From contig CACJSY010000005.1 of NCBI GenBank assembly GCA_902596205.1, forward strand, positions 1 through 64,000: a DNA stretch of 64,000 nt, in the 5' to 3' direction. The notes below the pieces were generated by a model. It searched no databases. It had not been told where the DNA came from and saw nothing but the letters and a program-made list of their open reading frames with translations. Origin of the DNA: an uncultured Pelagibacteraceae bacterium. Its GTDB lineage: Bacteria > Pseudomonadota > Alphaproteobacteria > Pelagibacterales > Pelagibacteraceae. Numbering within the stretch: the stretch's first letter is position 1; every line of letters begins with the position of its first letter. Shown here in pieces: positions 19,675 through 28,538 of the stretch. The translations under genes and the position numbers were made by a program.

Positions 19675-20832
19675 ATGATAAATTACGGAAAACATTTTAT
19701 TGATAAATATGACATACAGAATGTCACCAATACTCTTCACGGTGCATGGTTAACTCAAGGCCCAAAAGTAAGTATATTTGAAAACAAATTAAAAAAATAT
19801 TTAAATTCTAAATTTTCGCTAGTTGTAAATAGTGGAACAGCCGCACTACACCTAGCTTGCATTTCAATTGGCTTAAAAAAAAACGATATCGTTTTAGCTA
19901 CACCCATTACTTTTTTGTCATCAATAAACTCAGCTCTTTACCTAAATGCTAAACCTATTTTTATAGATATAAATTCAAAAAATTATTGTTTAGATTTAGA
20001 AAAATTAGAAAAAAAACTTAAAGAATTAAAAAGAAAAAAAAAAAGAGTACGAGCACTCATTGTAACTGATTACGCAGGACACATGTGCGATTGGAAAAGG
20101 ATTAAGAAGTTGTCAAAAAAATTTAATTTCTATACAATTAACGACAATTGTCACAGCTTAGGATCTAAGTATTATAAAGATAGGGGTTACGCGGTAAAAT
20201 TTGCAGATATAGCTACTCACAGTTTCCATCCAGTAAAAGTTATCACAACTGGAGAAGGCGGCTGTTTATCCACTAATAATTCTGCAATTTATAAAAAAGC
20301 GCTAGAATTAAGATCCCACGGTGTAATTAGAACAGATAATTTAAAGAAAAGATATGGAAATTGGTACTACAGCATGAATAGTCTTGGCTATAATTATAGA
20401 ATGCCAGATATAAACGCTTCACTAGGTATTTCTCAGTTAAAAAAAATCAACAAATTTATTAAAAAAAGAAAATCGATAGCAAAAGAGTATTTCGACGGGT
20501 TTAAAAGAAATAAAAATATAATTTTACCATTCATAGACAAATTTTGTGACCATTCATTTCATTTATTTCCTATTCAAATCAAATTTGAAAATTTAAGAAT
20601 ATCGAAAAAAACTTTTTTTAATATAATGTTAAAAAATGGTATTAATTTACAGGTGCATTATATTCCGATACATTTACAGAAATACTATAAGGAAAAATTT
20701 AATTTTCCAAAAAACTCATTGCCGGAAGCAGAAAAATTTTACTTGAAGGCTGTATCGCTACCAATTTACTACTCTTTGGATAAAAGAATGGTCAATAAAA
20801 TTATTAAAAAAATAAACCTACTTACAAAATAA
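19675..20832 (+). CDS. pseC: PseC-like UDP-4-keto sugar aminotransferase (DegT family)
   Basis: GAWLTQGPKVSIFENKLKKYLNSKFSLVVNSGTAALHLACISIG; SFHPVKVITTGEGGCLSTNN. Confidence 0.9.
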   Translation: MINYGKHFIDKYDIQNVTNTLHGAWLTQGPKVSIFENKLKKYLNSKFSLVVNSGTAALHLACISIGLKKNDIVLATPITFLSSINSALYLNAKPIFIDINSKNYCLDLEKLEKKLKELKRKKKRVRALIVTDYAGHMCDWKRIKKLSKKFNFYTINDNCHSLGSKYYKDRGYAVKFADIATHSFHPVKVITTGEGGCLSTNNSAIYKKALELRSHGVIRTDNLKKRYGNWYYSMNSLGYNYRMPDINASLGISQLKKINKFIKKRKSIAKEYFDGFKRNKNIILPFIDKFCDHSFHLFPIQIKFENLRISKKTFFNIMLKNGINLQVHYIPIHLQKYYKEKFNFPKNSLPEAEKFYLKAVSLPIYYSLDKRMVNKIIKKINLLTK

Positions 20833-20833
20833 T

Positions 20834-22201
20834 ATGAAAAAAAAAATAGTATATTTTGTTCACTGTGTTGATACTGAAGGTCCATTGTATGAAAGTTTAA
20901 CTGCAAAGTTTCAAAGGGTGAAAGATATATTCAATATCAGTGTTAAGCCTTCAAGAGAAAACTTAAAAAAACTGAAATTAGCCAAAATTCCTTTAAAAGG
21001 AAAAGAAAAAAAAATTGCTTCAGTATTATCTAGCCATTTAACAAATTACAATTCAGATTGGAGTAAAATAAATAATATGATTTCAAGAATTTTTAGTAGA
21101 AAATTCAGAAATTCACATAAAGACTCATTTGGCAAATCTTGGGTTTTCAACTGGCATTGTCTTGATCATGTTGGATACAAGACCAACCCTCGAAGAAGAA
21201 CTCTGGGATACCACAAGATATCTGATTATTATACTAAAGTTCTAAAAAAATATAAAAATTATGAAGATAAGATTCACTGGCACTTTCATCCTATGTCCAC
21301 TTATAACGAGGCGCACAGATGTGCAACTTCTTATGCTAATTCACCCGAATTATATCAAATACTTTGTAGAAAAATAATTGAGAGAAATTTTTTTCCCTCA
21401 GTCTTCAGAGCCGGGTTTCAGGCTGAAAGACCAGATAGTAATTTGTTTTTAGAGCAATGGATACCTTTTGATATTACTAATATGTCAACAAGAGATAATA
21501 AAGATCTTGATCTATCCTTAGATTTTAAATTAGGAAGATCAGGTGATTGGAGAAGAGCCCCAAAGGAATGGAATATATATCACCCAAGTCATGATGATTA
21601 TCAAACACCTGGTAATTGCAGAAGATGGATAGGAAGAGCTTTAAATGTATTAAATCGAATTGCAAGTATAAATCAGAGAGAAATTGATAACGCTTTTATT
21701 CAAGCTCAAAAAAAAGGTTACGCTTTAGTAGGATTTGCCAGCCACGATTTTAGAGATTTAGAATATGAAGTTAAATATTTGGATAATTTAATAAAAAAAT
21801 CTTATAAAAAATTTAAAAATGTAGAATATAAATTTTGCGAAGCAAAATATGCTTTTGCAAAAATTGCCAAATTAAAGGAAAAAACAAAAATTAAACCTCT
21901 AAAGTTTAAAATTAAATATTATAAAAAATCCAAAGAAGATTTTGCAAGATTAACTGTCATAGTGACACAAGGCGATGTTTTTGGACCACAACCTTTTTTA
22001 GCAATTAAGACGAAAAAAGGTAGGTTTATTAATGACAACTTTGATTTTTCCTCAAATAAAAAAATTTGGCACTATGCGTTTCACAGCGACACTATTCCAA
22101 TCAATGATATTTCAATTATAGGAATTGCAGCAAATGATAAATTGGGGAACACTTGTATAAAAAAAATAAAATTTTACAAATCTAATTTCAAATTAGTATA
22201 A
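20834..22201 (+). CDS. Uncharacterised protein, possible divergent NodB-like deacetylase
   Basis: HCVDTEGPL, HWHFHP, FRAGFQAERPDS and SHD motifs spaced like metal-dependent deacetylases; no confident family. Confidence 0.35.
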   Translation: MKKKIVYFVHCVDTEGPLYESLTAKFQRVKDIFNISVKPSRENLKKLKLAKIPLKGKEKKIASVLSSHLTNYNSDWSKINNMISRIFSRKFRNSHKDSFGKSWVFNWHCLDHVGYKTNPRRRTLGYHKISDYYTKVLKKYKNYEDKIHWHFHPMSTYNEAHRCATSYANSPELYQILCRKIIERNFFPSVFRAGFQAERPDSNLFLEQWIPFDITNMSTRDNKDLDLSLDFKLGRSGDWRRAPKEWNIYHPSHDDYQTPGNCRRWIGRALNVLNRIASINQREIDNAFIQAQKKGYALVGFASHDFRDLEYEVKYLDNLIKKSYKKFKNVEYKFCEAKYAFAKIAKLKEKTKIKPLKFKIKYYKKSKEDFARLTVIVTQGDVFGPQPFLAIKTKKGRFINDNFDFSSNKKIWHYAFHSDTIPINDISIIGIAANDKLGNTCIKKIKFYKSNFKLV

Positions 22202-22202
22202 A

Positions 22203-23969
22203 ATGAAGTCATTTACAGATTTTTATTTAATTATCAAAAATTTAAGATACCAAAAAACTTTCTACTTTTTTTTTTTAATTTGCTTTTTATCTGCGCTTTT
22301 AGAAGTTATTAGTATCGGTACAATTTTGCCTTTGTTGAGCCTAGTCACTGATGACAATTTTTTAAAATCGTTTCCTATAATTTATGATTTCTTATTAATT
22401 TTTTCACCAATCAATTTTTTTTCATTCGATACTTCCGATAAAATGAAAATAATTTTTTCTGTTTGCTTTTTTACACTTTTTATTTTTTTATTAAGATTTT
22501 TTTTCCAAATTTTTACGGAATGGGTAAAGGCAGAATTTATTTATAAATTGGAATATTCAATGGCAAATAAATTATTCGGCAACATCATGAATGCACCTTA
22601 CTTGTTTCATTTAAATTCTAATAGCTCTGATTTTCATAGAGACATTCAAAGTAATATTGGATATTTTTCAGCTACGGCCAATGCCGTTACTGTTTTTCTT
22701 ATTGAAATATTAATAATTTTAGGATTAGTTTTTTTAGCATTCAAAATAAATTTTAGTATAACAGCACTGATAATTTTTTTCTTATTCGTTTTTGGTTTTC
22801 TTTTTTTAAATTTTACCAAGAAAATTAATTTATCGCTCGGAAAAGATGTTCATGAATTTTCTCAATTAAGAATTAAAAATTTAATAGAGGGATTGGGAGG
22901 TATAAAAGAGATTTTAATCTTTAATAAAATTGATGATTTTATAAATCAATTTAAACATTCAAATTCAAAACTTACTTCAGCAAAAAAAAAAAATAGCATT
23001 ATAGGCTCACTACCACGGTATATTATCGAAATACTTTTGGTAATAATATTGGTAATCACTTTATTAGTTATTTCAAAATCAAATAGTCTAATTATAAATA
23101 ATCTTACTTTGTTAGGCTTTTTTTCAGCTACTTTTATTCGATTAACTCCATCGGCGTATAGAATTATTAGTTCTTTGCAGAGGATTAAATTTACTCAAAA
23201 AATTTTAAATAGCCTTAATAAAAACCTAGAATATTTTGATAAAATAAAAATTGATAAAGACGAAAAAAGTAAAAGGAAAAAAATTGAAAATATCAGCATT
23301 GAAAATAGTATTGTAATAAAAAATATTAAATTTTCTTATAATTCTAAAAAAAAATTATTTGAAAGTTTAGATTTGGAAATTAAGATTGGTGACACTATTG
23401 GAATATTCGGAGAGAGTGGTTCAGGCAAAAGCACCTTTGTAAATCTATTAATTGGATTATTAAAACCGGATAAAGGTGAAATTCTTATTAATGATAAAAA
23501 TATTAATTCTAATATCTATTTATGGAGAAAAAATATTGGATATGTTCCTCAAAATATTTTTCTAATTGATGATACTTTTAAAAAAAATATTTCTCTAAAT
23601 TTTGATAGTAAAAAAGAAAATTTAAAGAGATTAAATGAGTGTTTAAAGCAATCTGAATTAGAAAAATTTATAAGCAGCTTGCCAAATGGCATTGATACTA
23701 TAGTTGGTGAAAGAGGTAGTAGAATTTCTGGAGGACAACTACAAAGAGTAGGTATAGCAAGAGCTCTTTACAACAATCCTGAAATTTTAATTTTTGATGA
23801 GTCAACAAGTGCATTGGATCGTGAGACTGAATTAGAAATTTTTAAAAATATTTATAAATTTAAAGATAGAAAAACACTTATAATTATAACTCATAAAAAA
23901 GAACTCTTAAAGGATTGTGATAAAATTTATAAATTAGAAAATGGGAAATTTTTAGTAAATGAAAAATAA
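22203..23969 (+). CDS. ABC transporter, fused permease/ATPase (MsbA/PglK-type)
   Basis: N-terminal TM segments; GIFGESGSGKSTFVNLLIGLLKPDKGEI; ISGGQLQRVGIARALYNNPEILIFDESTSALD. Confidence 0.92.
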   Translation: MKSFTDFYLIIKNLRYQKTFYFFFLICFLSALLEVISIGTILPLLSLVTDDNFLKSFPIIYDFLLIFSPINFFSFDTSDKMKIIFSVCFFTLFIFLLRFFFQIFTEWVKAEFIYKLEYSMANKLFGNIMNAPYLFHLNSNSSDFHRDIQSNIGYFSATANAVTVFLIEILIILGLVFLAFKINFSITALIIFFLFVFGFLFLNFTKKINLSLGKDVHEFSQLRIKNLIEGLGGIKEILIFNKIDDFINQFKHSNSKLTSAKKKNSIIGSLPRYIIEILLVIILVITLLVISKSNSLIINNLTLLGFFSATFIRLTPSAYRIISSLQRIKFTQKILNSLNKNLEYFDKIKIDKDEKSKRKKIENISIENSIVIKNIKFSYNSKKKLFESLDLEIKIGDTIGIFGESGSGKSTFVNLLIGLLKPDKGEILINDKNINSNIYLWRKNIGYVPQNIFLIDDTFKKNISLNFDSKKENLKRLNECLKQSELEKFISSLPNGIDTIVGERGSRISGGQLQRVGIARALYNNPEILIFDESTSALDRETELEIFKNIYKFKDRKTLIIITHKKELLKDCDKIYKLENGKFLVNEK

Positions 23970-24804
23970 AAATTTTATAAGAATTATACCAAAACTTGAT
24001 ATTAAAAATGGTATGTTAATTAAAGGTATTAATTTGGAGGGTTTACGGGTTTTAGGAGACCCTTTTAATTTTGCTAGGTATTATTATGAGAATCTTGCTG
24101 ATGAAATTTGTTATATAGACAATGTAGCAACTTTATATGGAACAAATAATCTAAGTAATTTTATCTCTGATACAGCTAAAAATATATTCATACCTATCTC
24201 AGTCGGAGGAGGCATTAAAACAATTGATGATGTTAAGCGAATATTTAATGCTGGGGCAGATAAAATTTGTATTAATTCAGCTGCAATCGAAAAGCCAAAA
24301 TTTATTAGCAAAATTGCCAGAATTTTTGGATCAGCAAATATTACAATAATTATTGAGTATATTAAAATAGATAATAAGTATTTTATTACAAAATCAACCG
24401 GTAGAGACACTGTGAGAATTGACCCAATTAAATGGGCAAAAATTGTAGAAAAAGAAGGAGCCGGAGAAATCTTTTTGACTTCTGTAAATCACGAAGGCTT
24501 AAAAAAAGGATTTGATATCAAAATTATAAATAAAATTTCAAAAAATGCATCTATACCAATAATTGCACACGGGGGTGCAGGAGAAATAAAACATGTTATA
24601 GAATTGGTGAAAAAAACGAATGTATCAGGTGTAGCTCTCTCAAGCTTACTACATTACGATATTGCGAATTTTTTCAAAATTAAAAATAGAACAATAGGTA
24701 ATTTTAATTATTTAGAGAGTAATTCAAAAATCAAAAAGCCAAAAAACTTTATAAAATTAATAAAAAAAGAATTAGAACGGGAAGGATTTAATGTCAGATT
24801 ATAA
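23959..24804 (+). CDS. hisF: HisF-like glycosyl amidation protein (WbuZ type)
   Basis: RIIPKLDIKNGMLIKGINLEGLRVLGDP; ISVGGGIKTIDDVKRIFNAGADKICINSAA; linked to HisH- and PseA-like genes. Confidence 0.88.
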   Translation: MKNKNFIRIIPKLDIKNGMLIKGINLEGLRVLGDPFNFARYYYENLADEICYIDNVATLYGTNNLSNFISDTAKNIFIPISVGGGIKTIDDVKRIFNAGADKICINSAAIEKPKFISKIARIFGSANITIIIEYIKIDNKYFITKSTGRDTVRIDPIKWAKIVEKEGAGEIFLTSVNHEGLKKGFDIKIINKISKNASIPIIAHGGAGEIKHVIELVKKTNVSGVALSSLLHYDIANFFKIKNRTIGNFNYLESNSKIKKPKNFIKLIKKELEREGFNVRL

Positions 24805-25420
24805 TTTTTCTAAAGTTAAAGTAGGCGTTATAGATTTAAAATCTCACAATTTATTTAGTATTTTACAAGCTATGAAAAATATTGATTATAAAACTACAGT
24901 ATTAAACAAACCCAATCAATTTAAGGATAAAGATATAATAATCTTGCCAGGTGTTGGATCTTTTAAATATGCCATGAACTTTTTAAAAAATTCAGGATTA
25001 TCAGACTCTATTAAAGAGCACGTTCAAAAGAAAAAAACACTTTTTGGGATTTGTTTGGGTATGCAATTACTATTTTCAGAAAGTGAGGAGTTTGGAAAAA
25101 CTAATGGACTGAATATATTCAAAGGAAAAGTAATTAAATTTAATGATAAAAATTTAAAAATACCCCACATAGGATGGAATAAAATAGACAAAAAAAACGG
25201 AATTTTTTTACCCAAAAATTTATTTAAAAATAAGTTCTATTTTACCCACTCTTTTTATTGCAAGCCACATAATGACAATGATATCCATGCAATAACAAAT
25301 TACGGGAGGTTTAAATTTTGTTCTTCAGTGGTCAAAAAAAATATTGTGGGAACACAATTTCACCCAGAGAAAAGTGGCAAAGCTGGACTTAAAATATTAA
25401 AGCAATTAATAAAGATTTAA
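24791..25420 (+). CDS. hisH: HisH-like glutamine amidotransferase
   Basis: IILPGVGSFKYAMNFL; LFGICLGMQLLFSESEEFG; GTQFHPEKSGKAGLKIL. Confidence 0.9.
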   Translation: MSDYNFSKVKVGVIDLKSHNLFSILQAMKNIDYKTTVLNKPNQFKDKDIIILPGVGSFKYAMNFLKNSGLSDSIKEHVQKKKTLFGICLGMQLLFSESEEFGKTNGLNIFKGKVIKFNDKNLKIPHIGWNKIDKKNGIFLPKNLFKNKFYFTHSFYCKPHNDNDIHAITNYGRFKFCSSVVKKNIVGTQFHPEKSGKAGLKILKQLIKI

Positions 25421-25423
25421 AGA

Positions 25424-26644
25424 ATGAAACTAAAAACCTTATTTGGCTTACCTTCAAAAGTAGTATTTTGCAAAAAGACTTTAATATCTAATCAAAGACC
25501 AACCTCAGCTATAGAGTTTTTGCACAATAAAAAAACAAAAAAAAAAACTTTAAATATTGATAAAAATGGTATCTCAGACTCTTGGAAATATTCTCAACTT
25601 AAAAGAAAAATTAATTTTGATAAAAGAGAAAAACAGCTTCTAAAGCTTTTAAGCAAACACAGAGGAAAACATGGGGAATATGATTGTATTGTTCCCAGTA
25701 GTGGTGGAAAAGACAGTTGTTATGCTGCACATTTGTTAAAATTTAAATATGGAATGAACCCACTTACAGTTACCTGGCCTCCAAATTTGTATACTAATTA
25801 TGGTTATGCAAATTTTAAAAATTTATTAAAAACGGGGAAATTATCTAATATTTCAGCAAGAAGAAATGAAAACACGATGAGATTATTAACAAAACTTGCA
25901 GTGGAAAATTTGATGCATCCATTTCAACCTTTCATGCTAGGTCAAAAAATTTTTCCAATAAAAGTGGCTTTAAAAATGAAAATTCCTCTCATTTTTTATG
26001 GTGAAAACGAAGCTGAGCATGGAAATCCATTAGGAGATAACGCTTCATCACTAAGAAAAAAATATTATTTCATGCATAATAATCTTAACAAATTATTTAT
26101 AAGCGGTTTAAATTTAGAAGATTTAAAAAAAAATTATAAACTAGGTTTTAAAGATTTAGAAGATTATATTCCACCCAATCAAAATGAAATTTCAAAAATT
26201 CCATTAGAAGTTCATTATTTAGGCTATTACATCAATTGGATACCTCAAGAAACATTTTATTATTCAGTTGAAAATTGCGGATTTAGACCAAGACCATTCA
26301 GGACTCAAGGCACTTATAGTAAATATAATAGCATTGATGATAAAATGGATGACCTGCATTTTTACACTTTGTTTATAAAATTTGGAATAGGTAGAGCAAC
26401 TTATGATGTTTCTCAAGAGATAAGAAATAACCATATAAACATTGAGGAAGGTAAAAAACTTATTAAAAAATACGACGGCGAATTCCCCTCAAGATATTTT
26501 AAAGAAATTTTAGATTATCTTAAAATAAAACCATCAACCTTCTTTAATAAATTGAATAAATTCAGATCACCACATTTGTGGATACACCATAAAAAAAAAT
26601 GGTTGCTCCGCCACACTGTTAATAAAGATGGATTCAATGACTAA
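25424..26644 (+). CDS. pseA: N-acetyl sugar amidotransferase (PseA/WbuX family)
   Basis: DCIVPSSGGKDSCYAAHLLKFKYGMNPLTVTWPPNLYTNYGYANFKNL PP-loop; adjacent HisF/HisH. Confidence 0.9.
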   Translation: MKLKTLFGLPSKVVFCKKTLISNQRPTSAIEFLHNKKTKKKTLNIDKNGISDSWKYSQLKRKINFDKREKQLLKLLSKHRGKHGEYDCIVPSSGGKDSCYAAHLLKFKYGMNPLTVTWPPNLYTNYGYANFKNLLKTGKLSNISARRNENTMRLLTKLAVENLMHPFQPFMLGQKIFPIKVALKMKIPLIFYGENEAEHGNPLGDNASSLRKKYYFMHNNLNKLFISGLNLEDLKKNYKLGFKDLEDYIPPNQNEISKIPLEVHYLGYYINWIPQETFYYSVENCGFRPRPFRTQGTYSKYNSIDDKMDDLHFYTLFIKFGIGRATYDVSQEIRNNHINIEEGKKLIKKYDGEFPSRYFKEILDYLKIKPSTFFNKLNKFRSPHLWIHHKKKWLLRHTVNKDGFND

Positions 26645-27821
26645 AATTGTAATTTTAACTGAAGTTGGTTTCTCGCAAAGAGACTATTTTCGTTGGGGTA
26701 TAAAAAAAATTCAAAAAATATTTGACATTAAGATACTTGATTTCACAAAAATTTCCTATCCTCATTTTTTTGAAGTTCATAAAGAAAAAATTTATGAAAC
26801 TGGAAATTATCATGAGATTCAGGAAATTAATAAAGCAAAGATCCTTATAGATAATTTTAAACCAGCTTTTGCATTTGATAATATGACTCCTCATTCAAAT
26901 AATTCAAGACAAATAAGAGAATTTTTAAAAAAAAAAAAAATTAAAACAGTTCATATTCAATCTGGATTAGTTCCATCAATTAAAAGAAAATTTTATGAAA
27001 AACTTCATAGAATTTTTTCTTTGATTTTAAGACCAAGATTTTTTTTCTTAAAAATAAAGAAAATTTTTAAAAATAAATTATCCGGACAAAATAAAGAAAA
27101 AAATTGTGAAATAATTTTGATCAGCGGTTTAAAAGGTATAAACAAAATTAACAAAAATAAGGAAATTATATACTCTCACAGTTACGATTATGAATTTTAT
27201 CTAGATTACACAAAAAATTTAAGTTCAAATTATTTTTCCAAAAAAAACTTTATTGTTTTTTTAGATCAATATGTGCCTTTTCATCCAGGAGCTATTATGA
27301 GAGGCGAGAAACCAAAAGCAACCAAAAAAAATTATTATCCAGCAATTAATAATTTTTTTTCTTTTTTAGAAAACAAATCTAAAAAAAAAATACTTATCGC
27401 CGCTCATCCAAGAGCAGACTATAGTAGAAAAAACCCATTCCAAAATAGGGCAATTATTGAAAACAAAACAATTGAACTAGTTAACAATGCCGATATTGTT
27501 TTAGCCCATACAAGCACCTCTATTTCTTTTGCAGTGCTATTTAAAAAGCCAATAATTTTTCTCACTTCAAATGAAATTATAAAATCTTACGATGATTTTA
27601 GAATTCATAGTTTAGCTAGGGAATTGAACTCAGTTTTGATTAATATTGATAAATTTGAGTCTTTCTCTGAAAGCATAGATTTAAATGAGATAATCAAAAT
27701 AAATAATAAAAACTATAGAGATTATAAACGAAATTACATAAAACACCCTAATAGTGAAAACATTTCAATGTGGGATAATATTGCTAACATTTTAACAAAT
27801 AAGATTGAAATCAAAAACTAA
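26628..27821 (+). CDS. Surface polysaccharide biosynthesis protein, possible GT-B-type transferase
   Basis: C-terminal NNADIVLAHTSTSISFAVLFKKPIIFLTS resembles polysaccharide transferase C-termini. Confidence 0.45.
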   Translation: MDSMTKIVILTEVGFSQRDYFRWGIKKIQKIFDIKILDFTKISYPHFFEVHKEKIYETGNYHEIQEINKAKILIDNFKPAFAFDNMTPHSNNSRQIREFLKKKKIKTVHIQSGLVPSIKRKFYEKLHRIFSLILRPRFFFLKIKKIFKNKLSGQNKEKNCEIILISGLKGINKINKNKEIIYSHSYDYEFYLDYTKNLSSNYFSKKNFIVFLDQYVPFHPGAIMRGEKPKATKKNYYPAINNFFSFLENKSKKKILIAAHPRADYSRKNPFQNRAIIENKTIELVNNADIVLAHTSTSISFAVLFKKPIIFLTSNEIIKSYDDFRIHSLARELNSVLINIDKFESFSESIDLNEIIKINNKNYRDYKRNYIKHPNSENISMWDNIANILTNKIEIKN

Positions 27822-27885
27822 ACACTATAAAAAATTGTTAATTGTATTAAATTAATACTAAATTTTATGTTTGTTCATTAAAATT

Positions 27886-28533
27886 ATGTCAACCTTAACC
27901 AACTTAATATTTAATCAATACGTTATAAGTTTAGCCTTTCTTACTATATCAGGTTTTTTAATTAGAACTGCTCTTGTCGTATCGGGCCAGAAATGGGCAA
28001 ACACCTATCATCACCTAGCAACCTGTTTGTTACTTCCTGGCATAGGGTATATTATTACATCTATAATTAAGGATGATATTGCTTTGTCTCTGGGAATGAT
28101 TGGCGCACTTTCAATTATAAGATTTAGAAATCCTGTGAAAAGTCCATTTGAGCTAGTCATATTTTTTGCATTACTTACACTTGGTGTGGCTACTACAACT
28201 GGTTTAAAATTGTCTTTTTTACTTCTAATTTTAGTTTTGATAGTTGTCTTAGGCATTCGATTCATAGATCAGCTTTTACAAAAATTTGGTTTTTCGCTTT
28301 TTCAATTTTCTTTTAGCGATGGAAATAGTCCCCATATATTAGAAATTACTTCCTCTAAAATTTTAGATGAACTTCAAGATGAAAAGAAAATGGTATATTT
28401 TCATTTTGAGAAACAATCAAATCAATACGTCTATAGACTAATCTTCAATTCTAAAAATGAATTGATGAAATTTAAAAAATCATTAGAAAAAAACTCTTCA
28501 ATATTAGACGTCAGAGCAGATATGCAAGGATAA
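27886..28533 (+). CDS. DUF4956 membrane protein
   Basis: Multi-TM; SLGMIGALSIIRFRNPVKSPFELVIFFALLTLGVATTTG signature. ATG at 27886 preferred over TTG 27871. Confidence 0.82.
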   Translation: MSTLTNLIFNQYVISLAFLTISGFLIRTALVVSGQKWANTYHHLATCLLLPGIGYIITSIIKDDIALSLGMIGALSIIRFRNPVKSPFELVIFFALLTLGVATTTGLKLSFLLLILVLIVVLGIRFIDQLLQKFGFSLFQFSFSDGNSPHILEITSSKILDELQDEKKMVYFHFEKQSNQYVYRLIFNSKNELMKFKKSLEKNSSILDVRADMQG

Positions 28534-28538
28534 AAATA

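Noticed and set aside
27867-27888. Possible fourth operator near DUF4956 (TTTGTTCATTAAAATTATG)
   Set aside because: Only the left half TGTTCA is present; the right half TGAACA is missing.
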